A stretch of 64,000 nt of DNA, from positions 558,001-622,000 of the forward strand of contig NZ_JAKZKW010000001.1 of the NCBI RefSeq assembly GCF_022808695.1. The letters run 5' to 3'. Within the stretch, counting starts at the first letter, position 1. Each line of letters starts with the position of its first letter. The notes under the pieces are model-generated. The model did no database searches, had not been told where the DNA came from, and saw only the letters and a list, made by a program, of their open reading frames with translations. The DNA comes from Fundidesulfovibrio soli (GTDB lineage Bacteria; Desulfobacterota; Desulfovibrionia; Desulfovibrionales; Desulfovibrionaceae). A program made the translations under genes and the position numbers. Positions 1 through 10,820 of the stretch are shown here, one piece after another.

Positions 1-899
1 CGATCATGGGCGAGAAGGCCATCAAGGAGTACTACGACGCCAAGGACTGGCCCCTGCACGTGGTCAAGACCGGCGACACGCTCTCCATCGGCAAGCGCAC
101 CCTGCACTTCATGGAAACCAGGATGCTGCACTGGCCCGACTCCATGATGACCTACATCCCCCACGACAAGCTGCTCATCTCGCAGGACGCCTTCGGCCAG
201 AACTACGCCACCTCCGAGCGATTCGCGGACGAGGTGGACCAGGCCGAACTGGCCAGGCAGCTCTCGCGCTATTACGCCAACATCGTGCTGCCCTACTCCT
301 CCGTGACCCTCAAGATCCTTGAGGAAGTGGGCAAGCAGGGCTGGGACGTCCAGATGATCGCCCCGGACCACGGCCTGCTCTGGCGCGGCGAGGGAGTGGG
401 CCAGGTCATCGAGGCCTACCGCAACTTCGCCCTGCAGAAGCCCGCCAACAAGGCCGTGGTGTTCTTCGACACCATGTGGCGCTCCACCGAGATGATGGCG
501 CACGCCGTGGCCCAGGGCCTCTCCGACGCGGGCACCCCGGTGACGGTCATGTCCCTGAAGGCCAACCACCACTCCGACGTGATGACCGAGGTGTTCGAAT
601 CCGGCGCGGTGCTGGTGGGCTCGGCCACGCACAACAACGGCGTGCTGCCGCCCGTCTCCGCCATGCTCACCTACATGAAGGGCCTGCGCCCCCAGAACAA
701 GGTGGCCGCGGCCTTCGGCTCCTACGGCTGGAGCGGCGAATCCCTCAAGCTGCTCACCGAGCAACTCACGGCCATGCACTTCGACGTGATCGAGGGCGTG
801 CGCGCCAAGAACAGGCCCACCCACGAGCAGCTCAAGGCCTGCGTGGAGCTGGGACGCAAGGTGGCCGAGGCCCTGCAGGCCAAGATCGCCGCGTTCTAG
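1..899 (+). CDS. flavodiiron protein (rubredoxin:oxygen/NO oxidoreductase type), 5' end missing
   Basis: The reading frame is open through the left edge, so this is the C-terminal ~298 residues of a ~400-residue protein. The end of the metallo-beta-lactamase-like diiron domain is visible: DAFGQNY supplies an Asp ligand and APDHGLLW a His ligand by comparison with the family. A flavodoxin domain follows, beginning at KAVVFFDTMW, with the FMN-binding GSATHNNG and GSYGWSG loops. Flavodiiron proteins reduce O2 to water, or NO to N2O, in the cytoplasm of anaerobes with electrons from rubredoxin; which substrate applies cannot be told here. The internal ATG at position 6 is not the real start. A strong terminator follows at 936-972. 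Confidence 0.92.
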   Translation, partial: IMGEKAIKEYYDAKDWPLHVVKTGDTLSIGKRTLHFMETRMLHWPDSMMTYIPHDKLLISQDAFGQNYATSERFADEVDQAELARQLSRYYANIVLPYSSVTLKILEEVGKQGWDVQMIAPDHGLLWRGEGVGQVIEAYRNFALQKPANKAVVFFDTMWRSTEMMAHAVAQGLSDAGTPVTVMSLKANHHSDVMTEVFESGAVLVGSATHNNGVLPPVSAMLTYMKGLRPQNKVAAAFGSYGWSGESLKLLTEQLTAMHFDVIEGVRAKNRPTHEQLKACVELGRKVAEALQAKIAAF

Positions 900-935
900 G
901 GTCCCGCCGGCGCGCGACTTCACACGACTCAGCGC

Positions 936-972
936 AGCCCCCTCTGGATCTTCCGGAGGGGGCTCTTTTTTT
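936..972 (+). terminator. rho-independent terminator after flavodiiron gene
   Basis: AGCCCCCTC pairs with GAGGGGGCT (936-944 with 956-964), followed by a run of T at 966-972. Confidence 0.9.
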
Positions 973-1215
973 GGGGGTGTATGCGGTTGCGCGCCCGGAT
1001 CGCCAGAAGGATGTCGCGAAGAACTCCGGCGCCTGCCTGTACCACGTGGAGGCCCGGAAGCCGGGCTGGCCTTTGGAAGGTGTGCGGCGGCACGAGATGC
1101 CAGTCTTCCTCGTCCGCCCGCGTTGACCATCCCCCCTGTTTGATGTAGTTGCTGGGCGCCGCCCGATTCTGCTCATTCCGCCCGGCGGTTCCATAGCACA
1201 ACACGTCGACACACC
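973..1215. other. gene-free interval between flavodiiron and acyltransferase genes
   Basis: No convincing gene lies between 900 and 1215. Open frames here on either strand are uninterrupted GC-rich frame with no recognisable protein signature. A weak promoter-like pair, TTGACC at 1123-1128 and TGTAGT at 1145-1150 (16-nt spacer), could serve the downstream acyltransferase. Confidence 0.4.
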
Positions 1216-2259
1216 ATGACATATACCCATATTCAAGCCCTGCGAGCCATCCTGTGCATCATGGTGGCCTTCGTGCACGTCAAGATCTACCTCTTGAAAC
1301 AGGGCGACCCCTCGTACTTCATACACGTTCCCGACCTGATCGGCGGCGTGCCCTGCGCATTCTTCGCCATCTCCGGGTACTTCATGGCCTTCCTGGTGGA
1401 CAGGAACTCCAAGCACTTCCTGGCGCAGCGCCTGGTGCGCGTGTACCCCATGTATTTCATGGTCATCGTCATGGCTTTCGTGATGCGCGCCTTCACCAAC
1501 CACCAGCTCAACCTGGACGACCTGCCCTACGTCATGTCCCTGCTGCCCTTCGGCATGGGCAAGAGCTACAAGCTGGGCATCGAGTGGACCCTGGTCTACG
1601 AGATATGGTATTATCTCATCTGCGCGCTGTTCGCCCGCCCCAAGTGGACGAAGTATTTCCCGGGGTTCCTGCTGGCCTGGCTGTTCGCCTGCATCATCGT
1701 CCACATCTTCGCCTTCAAGCCGCCGCAGCCCGTGCCCAACATGCTCAACATCTGGTTCTCCATCTGGAACCCGTCCTTTATATTGGGCGCGCTGACGTTC
1801 TATTACATCCAGCGGTACAATGAGCCTTTCACCCAACAGATGATGCTCCTGGTGATGACGGCCGTGTCGCTGGCCTGCCTGGAGCTCTGGGCTGTGCGTT
1901 TCTCAGTACTCTACATCCTGGGCGTACTCTCCTGCTTCTTGCTCTACGGGCTCATCAAGCTGGAGAGCCGCGTCAGCTCGCCGCCAATGCTGGCCCAATA
2001 CGGGGATTATTCATACACGCTCTACCTGATACACACCAACGTCATCATCCTGGTGTTCGACCGCTGGAAGTACTTCACGGATACGCCCCCCGGGCTCATC
2101 GCCGGGCTCATGGCCCTGGTTCTCTGCATCGGCGGGGCCTGGTACCTGGGGCAGGTGGATGTCACGGTGCATGCCCGGCTGCGCGTCTGGCTGAACAAGT
2201 ACCTCAGCCGCAAGGCCGCGCTGTCGGCCCCGCGCCCGCAGACGCAGTCCGGGTCCTGA
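1216..2259 (+). CDS. acyltransferase 3 family membrane protein
   Basis: A 347-residue polytopic membrane protein of the acyltransferase-3 family (OafA/NodX-like). The N-terminal segment has the typical THIQALRAI start and the conserved His of FVHVK at residue 21, followed by about ten hydrophobic segments. Such proteins O-acylate surface sugars or other extracytoplasmic substrates; the substrate here is unknown. The Shine-Dalgarno sequence before the ATG at 1216 is weak. The gene is alone between two terminators. The C-terminal tail is short, basic and serine-rich. Confidence 0.85.
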   Translation: MTYTHIQALRAILCIMVAFVHVKIYLLKQGDPSYFIHVPDLIGGVPCAFFAISGYFMAFLVDRNSKHFLAQRLVRVYPMYFMVIVMAFVMRAFTNHQLNLDDLPYVMSLLPFGMGKSYKLGIEWTLVYEIWYYLICALFARPKWTKYFPGFLLAWLFACIIVHIFAFKPPQPVPNMLNIWFSIWNPSFILGALTFYYIQRYNEPFTQQMMLLVMTAVSLACLELWAVRFSVLYILGVLSCFLLYGLIKLESRVSSPPMLAQYGDYSYTLYLIHTNVIILVFDRWKYFTDTPPGLIAGLMALVLCIGGAWYLGQVDVTVHARLRVWLNKYLSRKAALSAPRPQTQSGS

Positions 2260-2284
2260 CCGGCAAACCCCAGGTGGAATAATC

Positions 2285-2323
2285 AAAGGACCCCCGCGTT
2301 AGCGCAGCGCGGGGGTCCTTTTT
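2285..2323 (+). terminator. rho-independent terminator after acyltransferase
   Basis: AAAGGACCCCCGCG (2285-2298) pairs with CGCGGGGGTCCTTT, ending at 2321, with a T run continuing to 2322-2325. Confidence 0.9.
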
Positions 2324-2477
2324 GTTGGTGCGGCCGTACGCGAGGCTTCGTGGCGTAGGGTCGCTATCCCCGCGGGTCCTTGCGGCGCAGCCGCTTGGCG
2401 GGCACCGGGGCGTGGAGCGGATAGACGGGGTTGGCCGAACCAATTTGGATATCAGGCGATTTATTTATTATGCTCTG

Positions 2478-2506
2478 TTGACACCAGGGCCCGGCCTCGA
2501 TATAGG
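2478..2506 (+). promoter_or_regulatory. sigma-70 promoter of the Rrf2-cydAB operon
   Basis: A perfect -35 TTGACA at 2478-2483 is separated by 17 nt from a -10 TATAGG at 2501-2506. Transcription should start near 2512-2514, about 30 nt before the regulator's ATG. The local sequence is AT-rich in a GC-rich genome. Confidence 0.7.
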
Positions 2507-2531
2507 ACAAATCAGCTCTTAATTATCCTGT
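2502..2531. promoter_or_regulatory. candidate Rrf2 operator overlapping the -10 element
   Basis: ATAGGACAA (2502-2510) and TTATCCTGT (2523-2531) form an imperfect inverted repeat spanning the -10 element and the start site. The location fits autorepression by the Rrf2 protein encoded directly downstream. This is inferred from position and symmetry only. Confidence 0.45.
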
Positions 2532-2542
2532 TTCGAGGCAGC

Positions 2543-3025
2543 ATGAAACTCACCCGCGCCGCAGAATACGCCATCCGTTGCGTCCTGTACCTCTCCAAGC
2601 AGCCGTTTGGACTGGTGGTCAGCCGCCGCGAGATCGCCGAGGCCATGAGCATCCCCCAGGCCTTCCTGGGCAAGATCGCCCAGAGCCTGGCCAAGGCGGG
2701 CGTCGTGGTGGTGCGCCAGGGCGCGCTTGGGGGAATGGAATTGGCGCTTCCCCCGCAGGAGATTTCTTTGCTAATGGTGGTGGAGGCCGTAGACGGCGAA
2801 ATACTGGTGAACGAGTGCCTTTCGCGCCCGCAGGACTGCGAGCGCAGCTCATGTTGCGCGGTGCACCGCGTGTGGCACAAGGCCAGGACCCAGTTCCGCC
2901 AGACGCTGGGAGCGGCGAACTTCGAAAGCCTCGCCAGAACGGACAGCAACTTGGACCCCGCAGCGCAGTGCGATGCGGCATGCTCCGGCGGAAGATCCGC
3001 CACAACTTCAAAAGGCCAGGCATAG
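2543..3025 (+). CDS. Rrf2 family transcriptional regulator, probable Fe-S sensor
   Basis: A 160-residue protein with the N-terminal winged helix typical of Rrf2 regulators (MKLTRAAEYAIR start, then the recognition region SRREIAEAMSIPQAFLGKI). A cysteine cluster lies at about residues 94-108 (NECLSRPQDC, then SSCC), where IscR and RsrR bind a Fe-S cluster. Further cysteines near the C terminus (QCDAAC) are unusual. It lies 12 nt upstream of cydA in the same transcript, so it is probably the redox, O2 or NO sensor that controls cytochrome bd. The start is supported by a promoter 30 nt upstream and by the family N terminus. Confidence 0.88.
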   Translation: MKLTRAAEYAIRCVLYLSKQPFGLVVSRREIAEAMSIPQAFLGKIAQSLAKAGVVVVRQGALGGMELALPPQEISLLMVVEAVDGEILVNECLSRPQDCERSSCCAVHRVWHKARTQFRQTLGAANFESLARTDSNLDPAAQCDAACSGGRSATTSKGQA

Positions 3026-3037
3026 GAGAGAAGGCGC

Positions 3038-4339
3038 ATGGACACCTTGATGCTTTCCCGTTTGCAGTTCGCCGCGGCCACCTTCTTTCACTTCATCTTC
3101 GTCCCCCTGACCCTGGGCCTCTCCATTCTCGTTGCCTACATGGAGACCCGTTACGTCAGCACCGGCGACGAGATGTATAAGAAGATGGCAAAATACTGGG
3201 GCAAACTTTTTCTCATCAATTTTGCAATCGGCATCGTCACCGGCATAACACTGGAATTCCAATTCGGCACCAACTGGTCGCGCTACTCGGCCTACGTGGG
3301 CGATATTTTCGGCCCGCTGCTGGCCATCGAGGCCTCAGTGGCCTTCTTCCTCGAATCCACCATGATCGGCGTGTGGGTCTTCGGGTGGGATAAGCTCTCC
3401 AAGCGGATGCACGCCGCGGCCATCTGCATGGTGGCCTTCGCCGCCAACCTCTCCGCGCTGTGGATCATCATCGCCAACGGCTTCATGCAGAACCCCCTGG
3501 GCTACGTGATGCGCAACGGCCGGGCCGAACTTGACGACTTCGTCGCGCTCATCACCAACCCCTTCGCCTGGAGCCAGTACGTCCATACGCTCTCGGCCGC
3601 CTTCCTGCTCTCCGGCTTCTTCGTGGCCGGCGTCTCCGCCTGGCACCTGCTGCGCAAGAACGAGGTGGAGTTCTTCACCCGCTCCTTCAAGATCGGCGCG
3701 GTCTTCGCCTTCATCTTCTCCGTGGTCGTGGCCGTCCAGGGCCACGTTCACGGCAACGAGGTGGCCCAGGTTCAGCCCGCAAAGCTGGCGGCCATGGAAT
3801 CCCACTGGCACACCCAGAAGAACGCCCCCATGTACCTGCTGGCCCTGCCCGACGAGGCCAACAGCCGCAACTCCGTGGAAGCCATCGGCATCCCCAGCCT
3901 GCTCTCCATCCTGGCCTTCAACGACCCCAACGCCGAAGTCAAAGGCCTGCTCGATTTCAAGCCCGAGGACCGTCCCCCCGTGGCCCTCACCTTCTGGAGC
4001 TTCCGCATCATGGTCGCCCTGGGCACCATCATGCCGCTGCTGGCCCTGTTCGGCCTGCTCAAGTCCAGGAAGCTGCAGGACTACCCCGGCTACCTGCGCC
4101 TGATGCTCTACGCCATCCCCCTGCCCTACATCGCCATCCAGGCGGGCTGGGCCGTGGCGGAGGTCGGCCGCCAGCCCTGGATCGTGCACGGGCTCATGCG
4201 CACCAAGGACGCCGTCTCCCCGGTGGAGCCGCAGCAGGTGGCGTTCTCACTGTTGGCCTTCGTGGTGGTCTACACACTGCTCGGCATCGTCGACATCTAC
4301 CTCTTGGTGAAATACGCCAAGAAGGGCCCGGCCCACTAA
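3038..4339 (+). CDS. cydA: cytochrome bd quinol oxidase subunit I
   Basis: A 433-residue integral membrane subunit that oxidises quinol and reduces O2 to water. Haem-ligand positions are conserved by comparison with E. coli CydA: His18, His183 and Met325. Acidic residues Glu98 and Glu105 of the proton path and the quinol-site Lys249/Glu254 are present. The GRQPW motif is at 377-381. At 433 residues, against ~520 in E. coli, it belongs to the short Q-loop class. It is preceded by an Rrf2 regulator and followed 15 nt later by cydB. In an anaerobe its likely role is O2 scavenging and protection. Confidence 0.96.
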   Translation: MDTLMLSRLQFAAATFFHFIFVPLTLGLSILVAYMETRYVSTGDEMYKKMAKYWGKLFLINFAIGIVTGITLEFQFGTNWSRYSAYVGDIFGPLLAIEASVAFFLESTMIGVWVFGWDKLSKRMHAAAICMVAFAANLSALWIIIANGFMQNPLGYVMRNGRAELDDFVALITNPFAWSQYVHTLSAAFLLSGFFVAGVSAWHLLRKNEVEFFTRSFKIGAVFAFIFSVVVAVQGHVHGNEVAQVQPAKLAAMESHWHTQKNAPMYLLALPDEANSRNSVEAIGIPSLLSILAFNDPNAEVKGLLDFKPEDRPPVALTFWSFRIMVALGTIMPLLALFGLLKSRKLQDYPGYLRLMLYAIPLPYIAIQAGWAVAEVGRQPWIVHGLMRTKDAVSPVEPQQVAFSLLAFVVVYTLLGIVDIYLLVKYAKKGPAH

Positions 4340-4354
4340 ACGGAGGAAACGGAC

Positions 4355-5383
4355 ATGGAACTCGGAACCATATGGTTTCTGCTCTGGGGCGTATTGTGGG
4401 CCGTCTACTTCGTGCTGGACGGGTTCGATCTGGGCGTGGGCATGCTCGCCCCGGCCATCGCCACAACTGACAACGAAAAGCGCATCCTCTACAACTCGGT
4501 CGGCCCCTTCTGGGACGGCAACGAGGTCTGGCTGATAACCGCCGGCGGCGTGACCTTCGCGGCCTTCCCCGGCACCTACGCGGTGATGTTCTCGGCCCTG
4601 TACACGCCGCTGATGCTCCTGCTGTTCGCCCTGATCTTCCGGGGCATCAGCTTCGAGTTCAGGGCCAAGGTCGAGAGCGCAAGCTCCAAGAAGATTTGGG
4701 ACGTGATCCACGCGGTGAGCAGCTTCCTGCCCGCCCTGCTGCTGGGCGTGGCCTTCGCCAACATCTTCAAGGGCATCCCCATCGACCAGAACGGCATCCT
4801 GCAGGGCAACCTGTTCACGCTGCTCAACCCCTACGGCCTGTGCGGCGGCGTGCTGTTCGTCTGCGCCTTCCTGATGCACGGGGCGCTGTTCCTCTCCTGC
4901 AAGACCGAGGGCGTGCTGCACGACAGGGCCCTCAAGGTGGCCGAGAAGCTCTGGCCCGCCCTTCTGATGGTGGCCGTGCTGTTCCTGGTGCTCACCGCCC
5001 TTTACACCAAGCTGTTCGCCAACTACCTGGCCAACCCGCTGCTGTTCGCGGTGGTGCTGCTGCCCGTGGGCGGCCTGTTGATGCAGCGCGTGTACATCGG
5101 CCAGCGCCGCCTGGGCCTGGCCTGGACCGCCTCCGCCGTGACCATCGCCGGCGTGGCCCTGTTCGGCGTGCTGGGCATCTTCCCGGCGCTGCTGCCCTCC
5201 AGCTTGAACCCGGCGTGGTCCATGACCATCCAGAACAGCTCGTCCTCGCCGCTGACGCTCAAGATCATGCTCGTCGTGGCCCTGACCTTCGTGCCCATCG
5301 TCATCGCGTACCAGGCCTGGGTCTACAAGACCTTCTCCCACAAGGTGACCGAGAAGGAGCTGGACTACGACGAAGCCTACTAG
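4355..5383 (+). CDS. cydB: cytochrome bd quinol oxidase subunit II
   Basis: A 342-residue membrane protein with the family N terminus (WFLLWGVLWAVYFVLDGFDLG) and the GPFWDGNEVWL motif near residues 49-60, characteristic of CydB. Several transmembrane segments follow. It forms the heterodimeric oxidase with CydA. A good Shine-Dalgarno (CGGAGGAA) precedes the ATG at 4355. No small CydX-like frame was recognised before the terminator at 5410. Confidence 0.96.
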   Translation: MELGTIWFLLWGVLWAVYFVLDGFDLGVGMLAPAIATTDNEKRILYNSVGPFWDGNEVWLITAGGVTFAAFPGTYAVMFSALYTPLMLLLFALIFRGISFEFRAKVESASSKKIWDVIHAVSSFLPALLLGVAFANIFKGIPIDQNGILQGNLFTLLNPYGLCGGVLFVCAFLMHGALFLSCKTEGVLHDRALKVAEKLWPALLMVAVLFLVLTALYTKLFANYLANPLLFAVVLLPVGGLLMQRVYIGQRRLGLAWTASAVTIAGVALFGVLGIFPALLPSSLNPAWSMTIQNSSSSPLTLKIMLVVALTFVPIVIAYQAWVYKTFSHKVTEKELDYDEAY

Positions 5384-5409
5384 GCCCAGTCGCCTGAACG
5401 AACGATACC

Positions 5410-5446
5410 AAAGCCCCCGTCGCGCAAGCGGCGGGGGCTTTCTTTT
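5410..5446 (+). terminator. rho-independent terminator after cydB
   Basis: AAAGCCCCCG (5410-5419) pairs with CGGGGGCTTT (5432-5441), followed by TCTTTT. Confidence 0.9.
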
Positions 5447-5519
5447 GGCGGCCCGTCCTTCCCATGCGCCCCGCCCGCGTGCTATCCTCGCTACAATCCC
5501 ACTTAGCCGGAGGCCCCAA

Positions 5520-7928
<2,409 letters not shown>

Positions 7929-7980
7929 GACTCAGATAAATCAGCGGGTCCGGTTACTTGTACCCGGGCCCGCGTTTCAT

Positions 7981-8096
7981 TGGGAGTCCAGAGGGGCGAA
8001 GCCCCTTTGGCCGCCGGAGGCTTCCCCTCACGACGGCCGATGGGATTCACAGAATGCCTCCGGCGGCCAAAGGGAGTTCCTCCCTTTGGAATCCCA
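7981..8096. repeat. mosaic inverted-repeat element between ppsA and larA
   Basis: The inner arms TTTGGCCGCCGGAGGC (8006-8021) and GCCTCCGGCGGCCAAA (8056-8071) are a perfect 16-bp inverted repeat. The outer arms 7981-7995 and 8082-8096 (TGGGAGTCCAGAGGG and CCCTTTGGAATCCCA) match at 13 of 15 positions. The unpaired internal pieces include the small local hairpin GGGGCGAAGCCCC. The arrangement looks like a dispersed intergenic repeat rather than a simple terminator. No protein is encoded convincingly. Confidence 0.7.
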
Positions 8097-8151
8097 TACG
8101 GCTTCGCGGTCACATTTCCACACCTTTCGTTCTGCCGGGATGAGACATGCC

Positions 8152-8242
8152 AGCTCCTGCCGGGGCCTGCCCGACGCCGATGCGGATGATGTTCTTCAAA
8201 TACATCGGCCGCTTCGGCGCCGGGCAGGCCCCGGCAGGAGCT
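8152..8242. repeat. long-arm hairpin with conserved apical loop, copy 1
   Basis: A perfect 22-bp inverted repeat (8152-8173 with 8221-8242) continues inward through CGCCGA/TCGGCG and GCGG/CCGC to a terminal stem GATGT/ACATC (8188-8192 with 8202-8206) capped by TCTTCAAAT (8193-8201). The same cap tops a hairpin with unrelated arms at 63588-63672. It lies in the convergent ppsA-larA interval. Confidence 0.85.
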
Positions 8243-8261
8243 TATAGAGCTTCAAAATGAT

Positions 8262-8297
8262 CGAGGGGGGCGGGATGCATACATCCCGCCCCCCTCG
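8262..8297 (-). terminator. terminator hairpin after larA
   Basis: CGAGGGGGGCGGGATG (8262-8277) pairs perfectly with CATCCCGCCCCCCTCG (8282-8297). On the minus strand a TTTT lies a few bases beyond. It is 19 nt after the larA stop. Confidence 0.75.
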
Positions 8298-8315
8298 GTT
8301 ATTCACCTGTAGAAA

Positions 8316-9596
8316 CTATTTGCCCTGCAAGGGCACCACGTAGGGCCCTTCGGGAATCACCACCACGTCCTTGTCGCCGCAGGCGGCCAGCCATTTGGCC
8401 AGGGCCGCCTCCAGGTCGTCCACGACCTCAACGCCGGTCAATGCCTTGTCCTCCTCCTTGAGGCCGCGCGTGTACAGGCAGATGGAGCCCTTGCGCATGG
8501 GCTTAAGCTGCATCTCGGTCTGCCACTCGTCGATGCTGGCGCGCTGCTTGGGCATGATGTCGCTCAAGAAGCCGTCCACCCCAAGGGCCACCAGGCGCTT
8601 CTGGGCGTCCACGTATTCGGGCGAGCCCATGCCCTGGGTGCAGGCGCTGGCGATGAACAGCTTGCCGCCCTGCTCCAGGGCGTCCATGGCCCCCACCATG
8701 CCTTTCACGGTCTGGTAGTAGGTGGAGTCCAGCGGATACCCGGCCGCCGAGGTGATGACCGTCTTCCAGGTGCGGTCCAGCTTGATCTCGGAGTAGGGCC
8801 GCGTGAAGGCCACGGTGTCCAGGTGGCTCTCCTCCAGGGGGCCGAAATTGAGGTAGGAGACGCGCCTGTGCTCGTCCAGCACGGTGTTCACGGCCCAGAC
8901 GTCGCCCAGCATGGCCACGCCGTCCAGCTGGTCGCGGTGCAGGGGGTTGCCTTCCAGCACGCAGTTGGCCGAGGCCCGGCACTCCAGGAAGGTGGCGGTG
9001 TGGAAGCGGGTGATGGTGTCGTGGTGGGCGATGCCGGGCAGGATCACCTTGCGCCCGCCCGAGTAGCCCGCCATGAAGTGCGGCTCCACCAGGCCGGTGA
9101 CGAGCTTGAGGTCGGCCTCCACGAAGCGCTTGTCCACCTTGATCTGGGTGCCCTGGCTGGAGGCGCCCAGCAGCACGTGGTCCTCGTCGTTGCGGGCGAA
9201 GTGGTTCTCCACGCGCACGGTCTGGAGCACCCAGTCGGAGCCGATGAGCTCGCGCAGCTCCTCGCCCTCGTTGGGGCGGTGCAGGCCGGTGGCCACCAGC
9301 ACGGTGATGGCCTTGGGGTCCATGCCCGCGTCCATGAGCCGCTTGATCACAACCGGCAGGATCATGCCGTTGGGAACAGGGCGGGTGATGTCGCAGATGA
9401 GGATGCAGGCCGACTTGCGGCCCTTGGCGGCCTCGGTGAGAGGCGGGCCGGAGGTGGGGTTGTCCAGGGCGCGCTCGAGGGCCTGGGCGGGGTCGGCCAG
9501 CACGGGCATGGCCTGCTTTCGTATCACGGTGACGTTGCAATCCTCCGGCAACGCCAGTTCGTAACCTGTCTTCCCGTAGTTGAGGGTCACTTTCAT
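8316..9596 (-). CDS. larA: nickel-dependent lactate racemase family protein (LarA/DUF2088)
   Basis: A 426-residue protein of the LarA family, which uses a nickel-pincer nucleotide to racemise lactate or related 2-hydroxy acids. Visible family signatures are CDITRPVPN near the N terminus, ATGLHRPN with the conserved His, and PHFMAGYSGGRKVILPG with the lysine that tethers the cofactor in LarA, followed by a His pair. The ATG at 9596 is chosen because the family starts here (MKVTLNYG); an upstream in-frame ATG at 9656 adds unrelated residues. No larB, larC or larE is in this window, so cofactor synthesis would come from elsewhere. Substrate is not determined. Confidence 0.85.
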   Translation of the reverse strand: MKVTLNYGKTGYELALPEDCNVTVIRKQAMPVLADPAQALERALDNPTSGPPLTEAAKGRKSACILICDITRPVPNGMILPVVIKRLMDAGMDPKAITVLVATGLHRPNEGEELRELIGSDWVLQTVRVENHFARNDEDHVLLGASSQGTQIKVDKRFVEADLKLVTGLVEPHFMAGYSGGRKVILPGIAHHDTITRFHTATFLECRASANCVLEGNPLHRDQLDGVAMLGDVWAVNTVLDEHRRVSYLNFGPLEESHLDTVAFTRPYSEIKLDRTWKTVITSAAGYPLDSTYYQTVKGMVGAMDALEQGGKLFIASACTQGMGSPEYVDAQKRLVALGVDGFLSDIMPKQRASIDEWQTEMQLKPMRKGSICLYTRGLKEEDKALTGVEVVDDLEAALAKWLAACGDKDVVVIPEGPYVVPLQGK

Positions 9597-9785
9597 CTGC
9601 TGGAAACCTCGCGATAGGGTTGAACCGGGGAAATGCGCCGCCAGAATACGTCGCAAGCGGTCTCAATGTCACGTAATTCCGAGACGGCCCGTCAGGAATC
9701 CCGGCCAGGTGGTTAACAAGCGGCTCCGCTCCTGTTACGTGTCCCACCGGAGACAACCACCCGTGAACCCACTGAGAAACCGGCC

Positions 9786-10820
9786 ATGAGTACCGCCGTC
9801 GCCGTTTCCGGCGGCATGGACAGCCTGCTGGCCCTGGCGCTTCTGCGCGACCAGGAGCCGGATGTGCTGGCCCTGCACGCCCACTTCCTGCCGCCTGACG
9901 CCGCGCAGCTGGCGCTGGCCGAGGCCCTTGCCCGCCAGTGCGCGGCGCTGGGGGTGGCCTTCGAGGCCGTGGACCTCTCCGGCGAGTTCCGCCGCGAGGT
10001 GATCGAGCCGTTCGTGGCGGCCTATGTCGACGGAAAGACGCCCAACCCCTGCGCGGGCTGCAACCGGGACATGAAGTTCGGCCTGCTGGCGGAACACGCG
10101 GCCCGCCTGGGCGCGCGGCGCATCGCCACGGGGCATTACGCCCGCCTGGGCGAGTCCGGCGAGCTGCTGCGCGGTGCGGACCCCGTGAAGGACCAGAGCT
10201 ATTTCCTCTCCCTGGTGCCCGCGGCATCCCTGGCCAGGGCGTGCTTCCCCCTGGGCGGCTGGCGCAAGGCCGACGTGCCCGCCGAGCTGGCCCGGCGCGG
10301 CCTGGCCCCGCCGCTGCCGCGCGAGAGCCAGGAGGTCTGCTTCATCCCCGGCGACGACTACCGCGCCTTCCTGGAGGCCCAGGGCGCCCGGCTCCCCGGG
10401 CCCGGCCCCATCCTGCTGGAGGACGGCAGGCGCGTGGGCGGACACAAGGGCCTTTGGCGGCACACCATCGGCCAGCGCAAGGGACTGGGCGTGGCCTGGA
10501 GCGAGCCGCTCTACGTGCTTGAGAAGCGGCCGGAGGCGAACGCCCTGATCGTGTGTCCCAAGTCGGCCCTGGACGTGCTGGAATGCTCCACCGAAATGGC
10601 CAACGTGCTGGTGCATCCGCAGGACTGGCCGCAAGAGACTCTTGCCCAGACCTGCTACCGCCAGCGCCCCCGCCCTGTTGGGGCTGAGTTGAAGGACGGG
10701 CGGCTGCGGCTGCGCTTCCACGCCCCCATCCCCAGGCCAGCGCCGGGGCAGACCGCCGCCCTGTACGACGCATCCGGGCGCGTGCTGGCCGCCGGGGTCA
10801 TCACCGGAGCCGGGGCCTGA
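9786..10820 (+). CDS. mnmA: tRNA-specific 2-thiouridylase
   Basis: A 344-residue PP-loop ATPase that thiolates U34 of tRNA-Lys, -Glu and -Gln. The SGGMDS nucleotide loop is at 8-13. The catalytic cysteine pair is Cys92 (in GCNRDMKFG) and Cys185 (in QEVCFIPGD). KDQSYFL and the IGQRKGLG region are also typical. At 344 residues it is slightly shorter than E. coli MnmA (368). The second residue of the loop motif is Met instead of the more common Val (SGGMDS for SGGVDS), a tolerated variant. It is transcribed away from larA. Confidence 0.93.
   Translation: MSTAVAVSGGMDSLLALALLRDQEPDVLALHAHFLPPDAAQLALAEALARQCAALGVAFEAVDLSGEFRREVIEPFVAAYVDGKTPNPCAGCNRDMKFGLLAEHAARLGARRIATGHYARLGESGELLRGADPVKDQSYFLSLVPAASLARACFPLGGWRKADVPAELARRGLAPPLPRESQEVCFIPGDDYRAFLEAQGARLPGPGPILLEDGRRVGGHKGLWRHTIGQRKGLGVAWSEPLYVLEKRPEANALIVCPKSALDVLECSTEMANVLVHPQDWPQETLAQTCYRQRPRPVGAELKDGRLRLRFHAPIPRPAPGQTAALYDASGRVLAAGVITGAGA

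Noticed and set aside
832-1836. Minus-strand open frame across the flavodiiron-acyltransferase gap
   Set aside because: Mostly antisense to the acyltransferase gene, low-complexity composition and no start signal.
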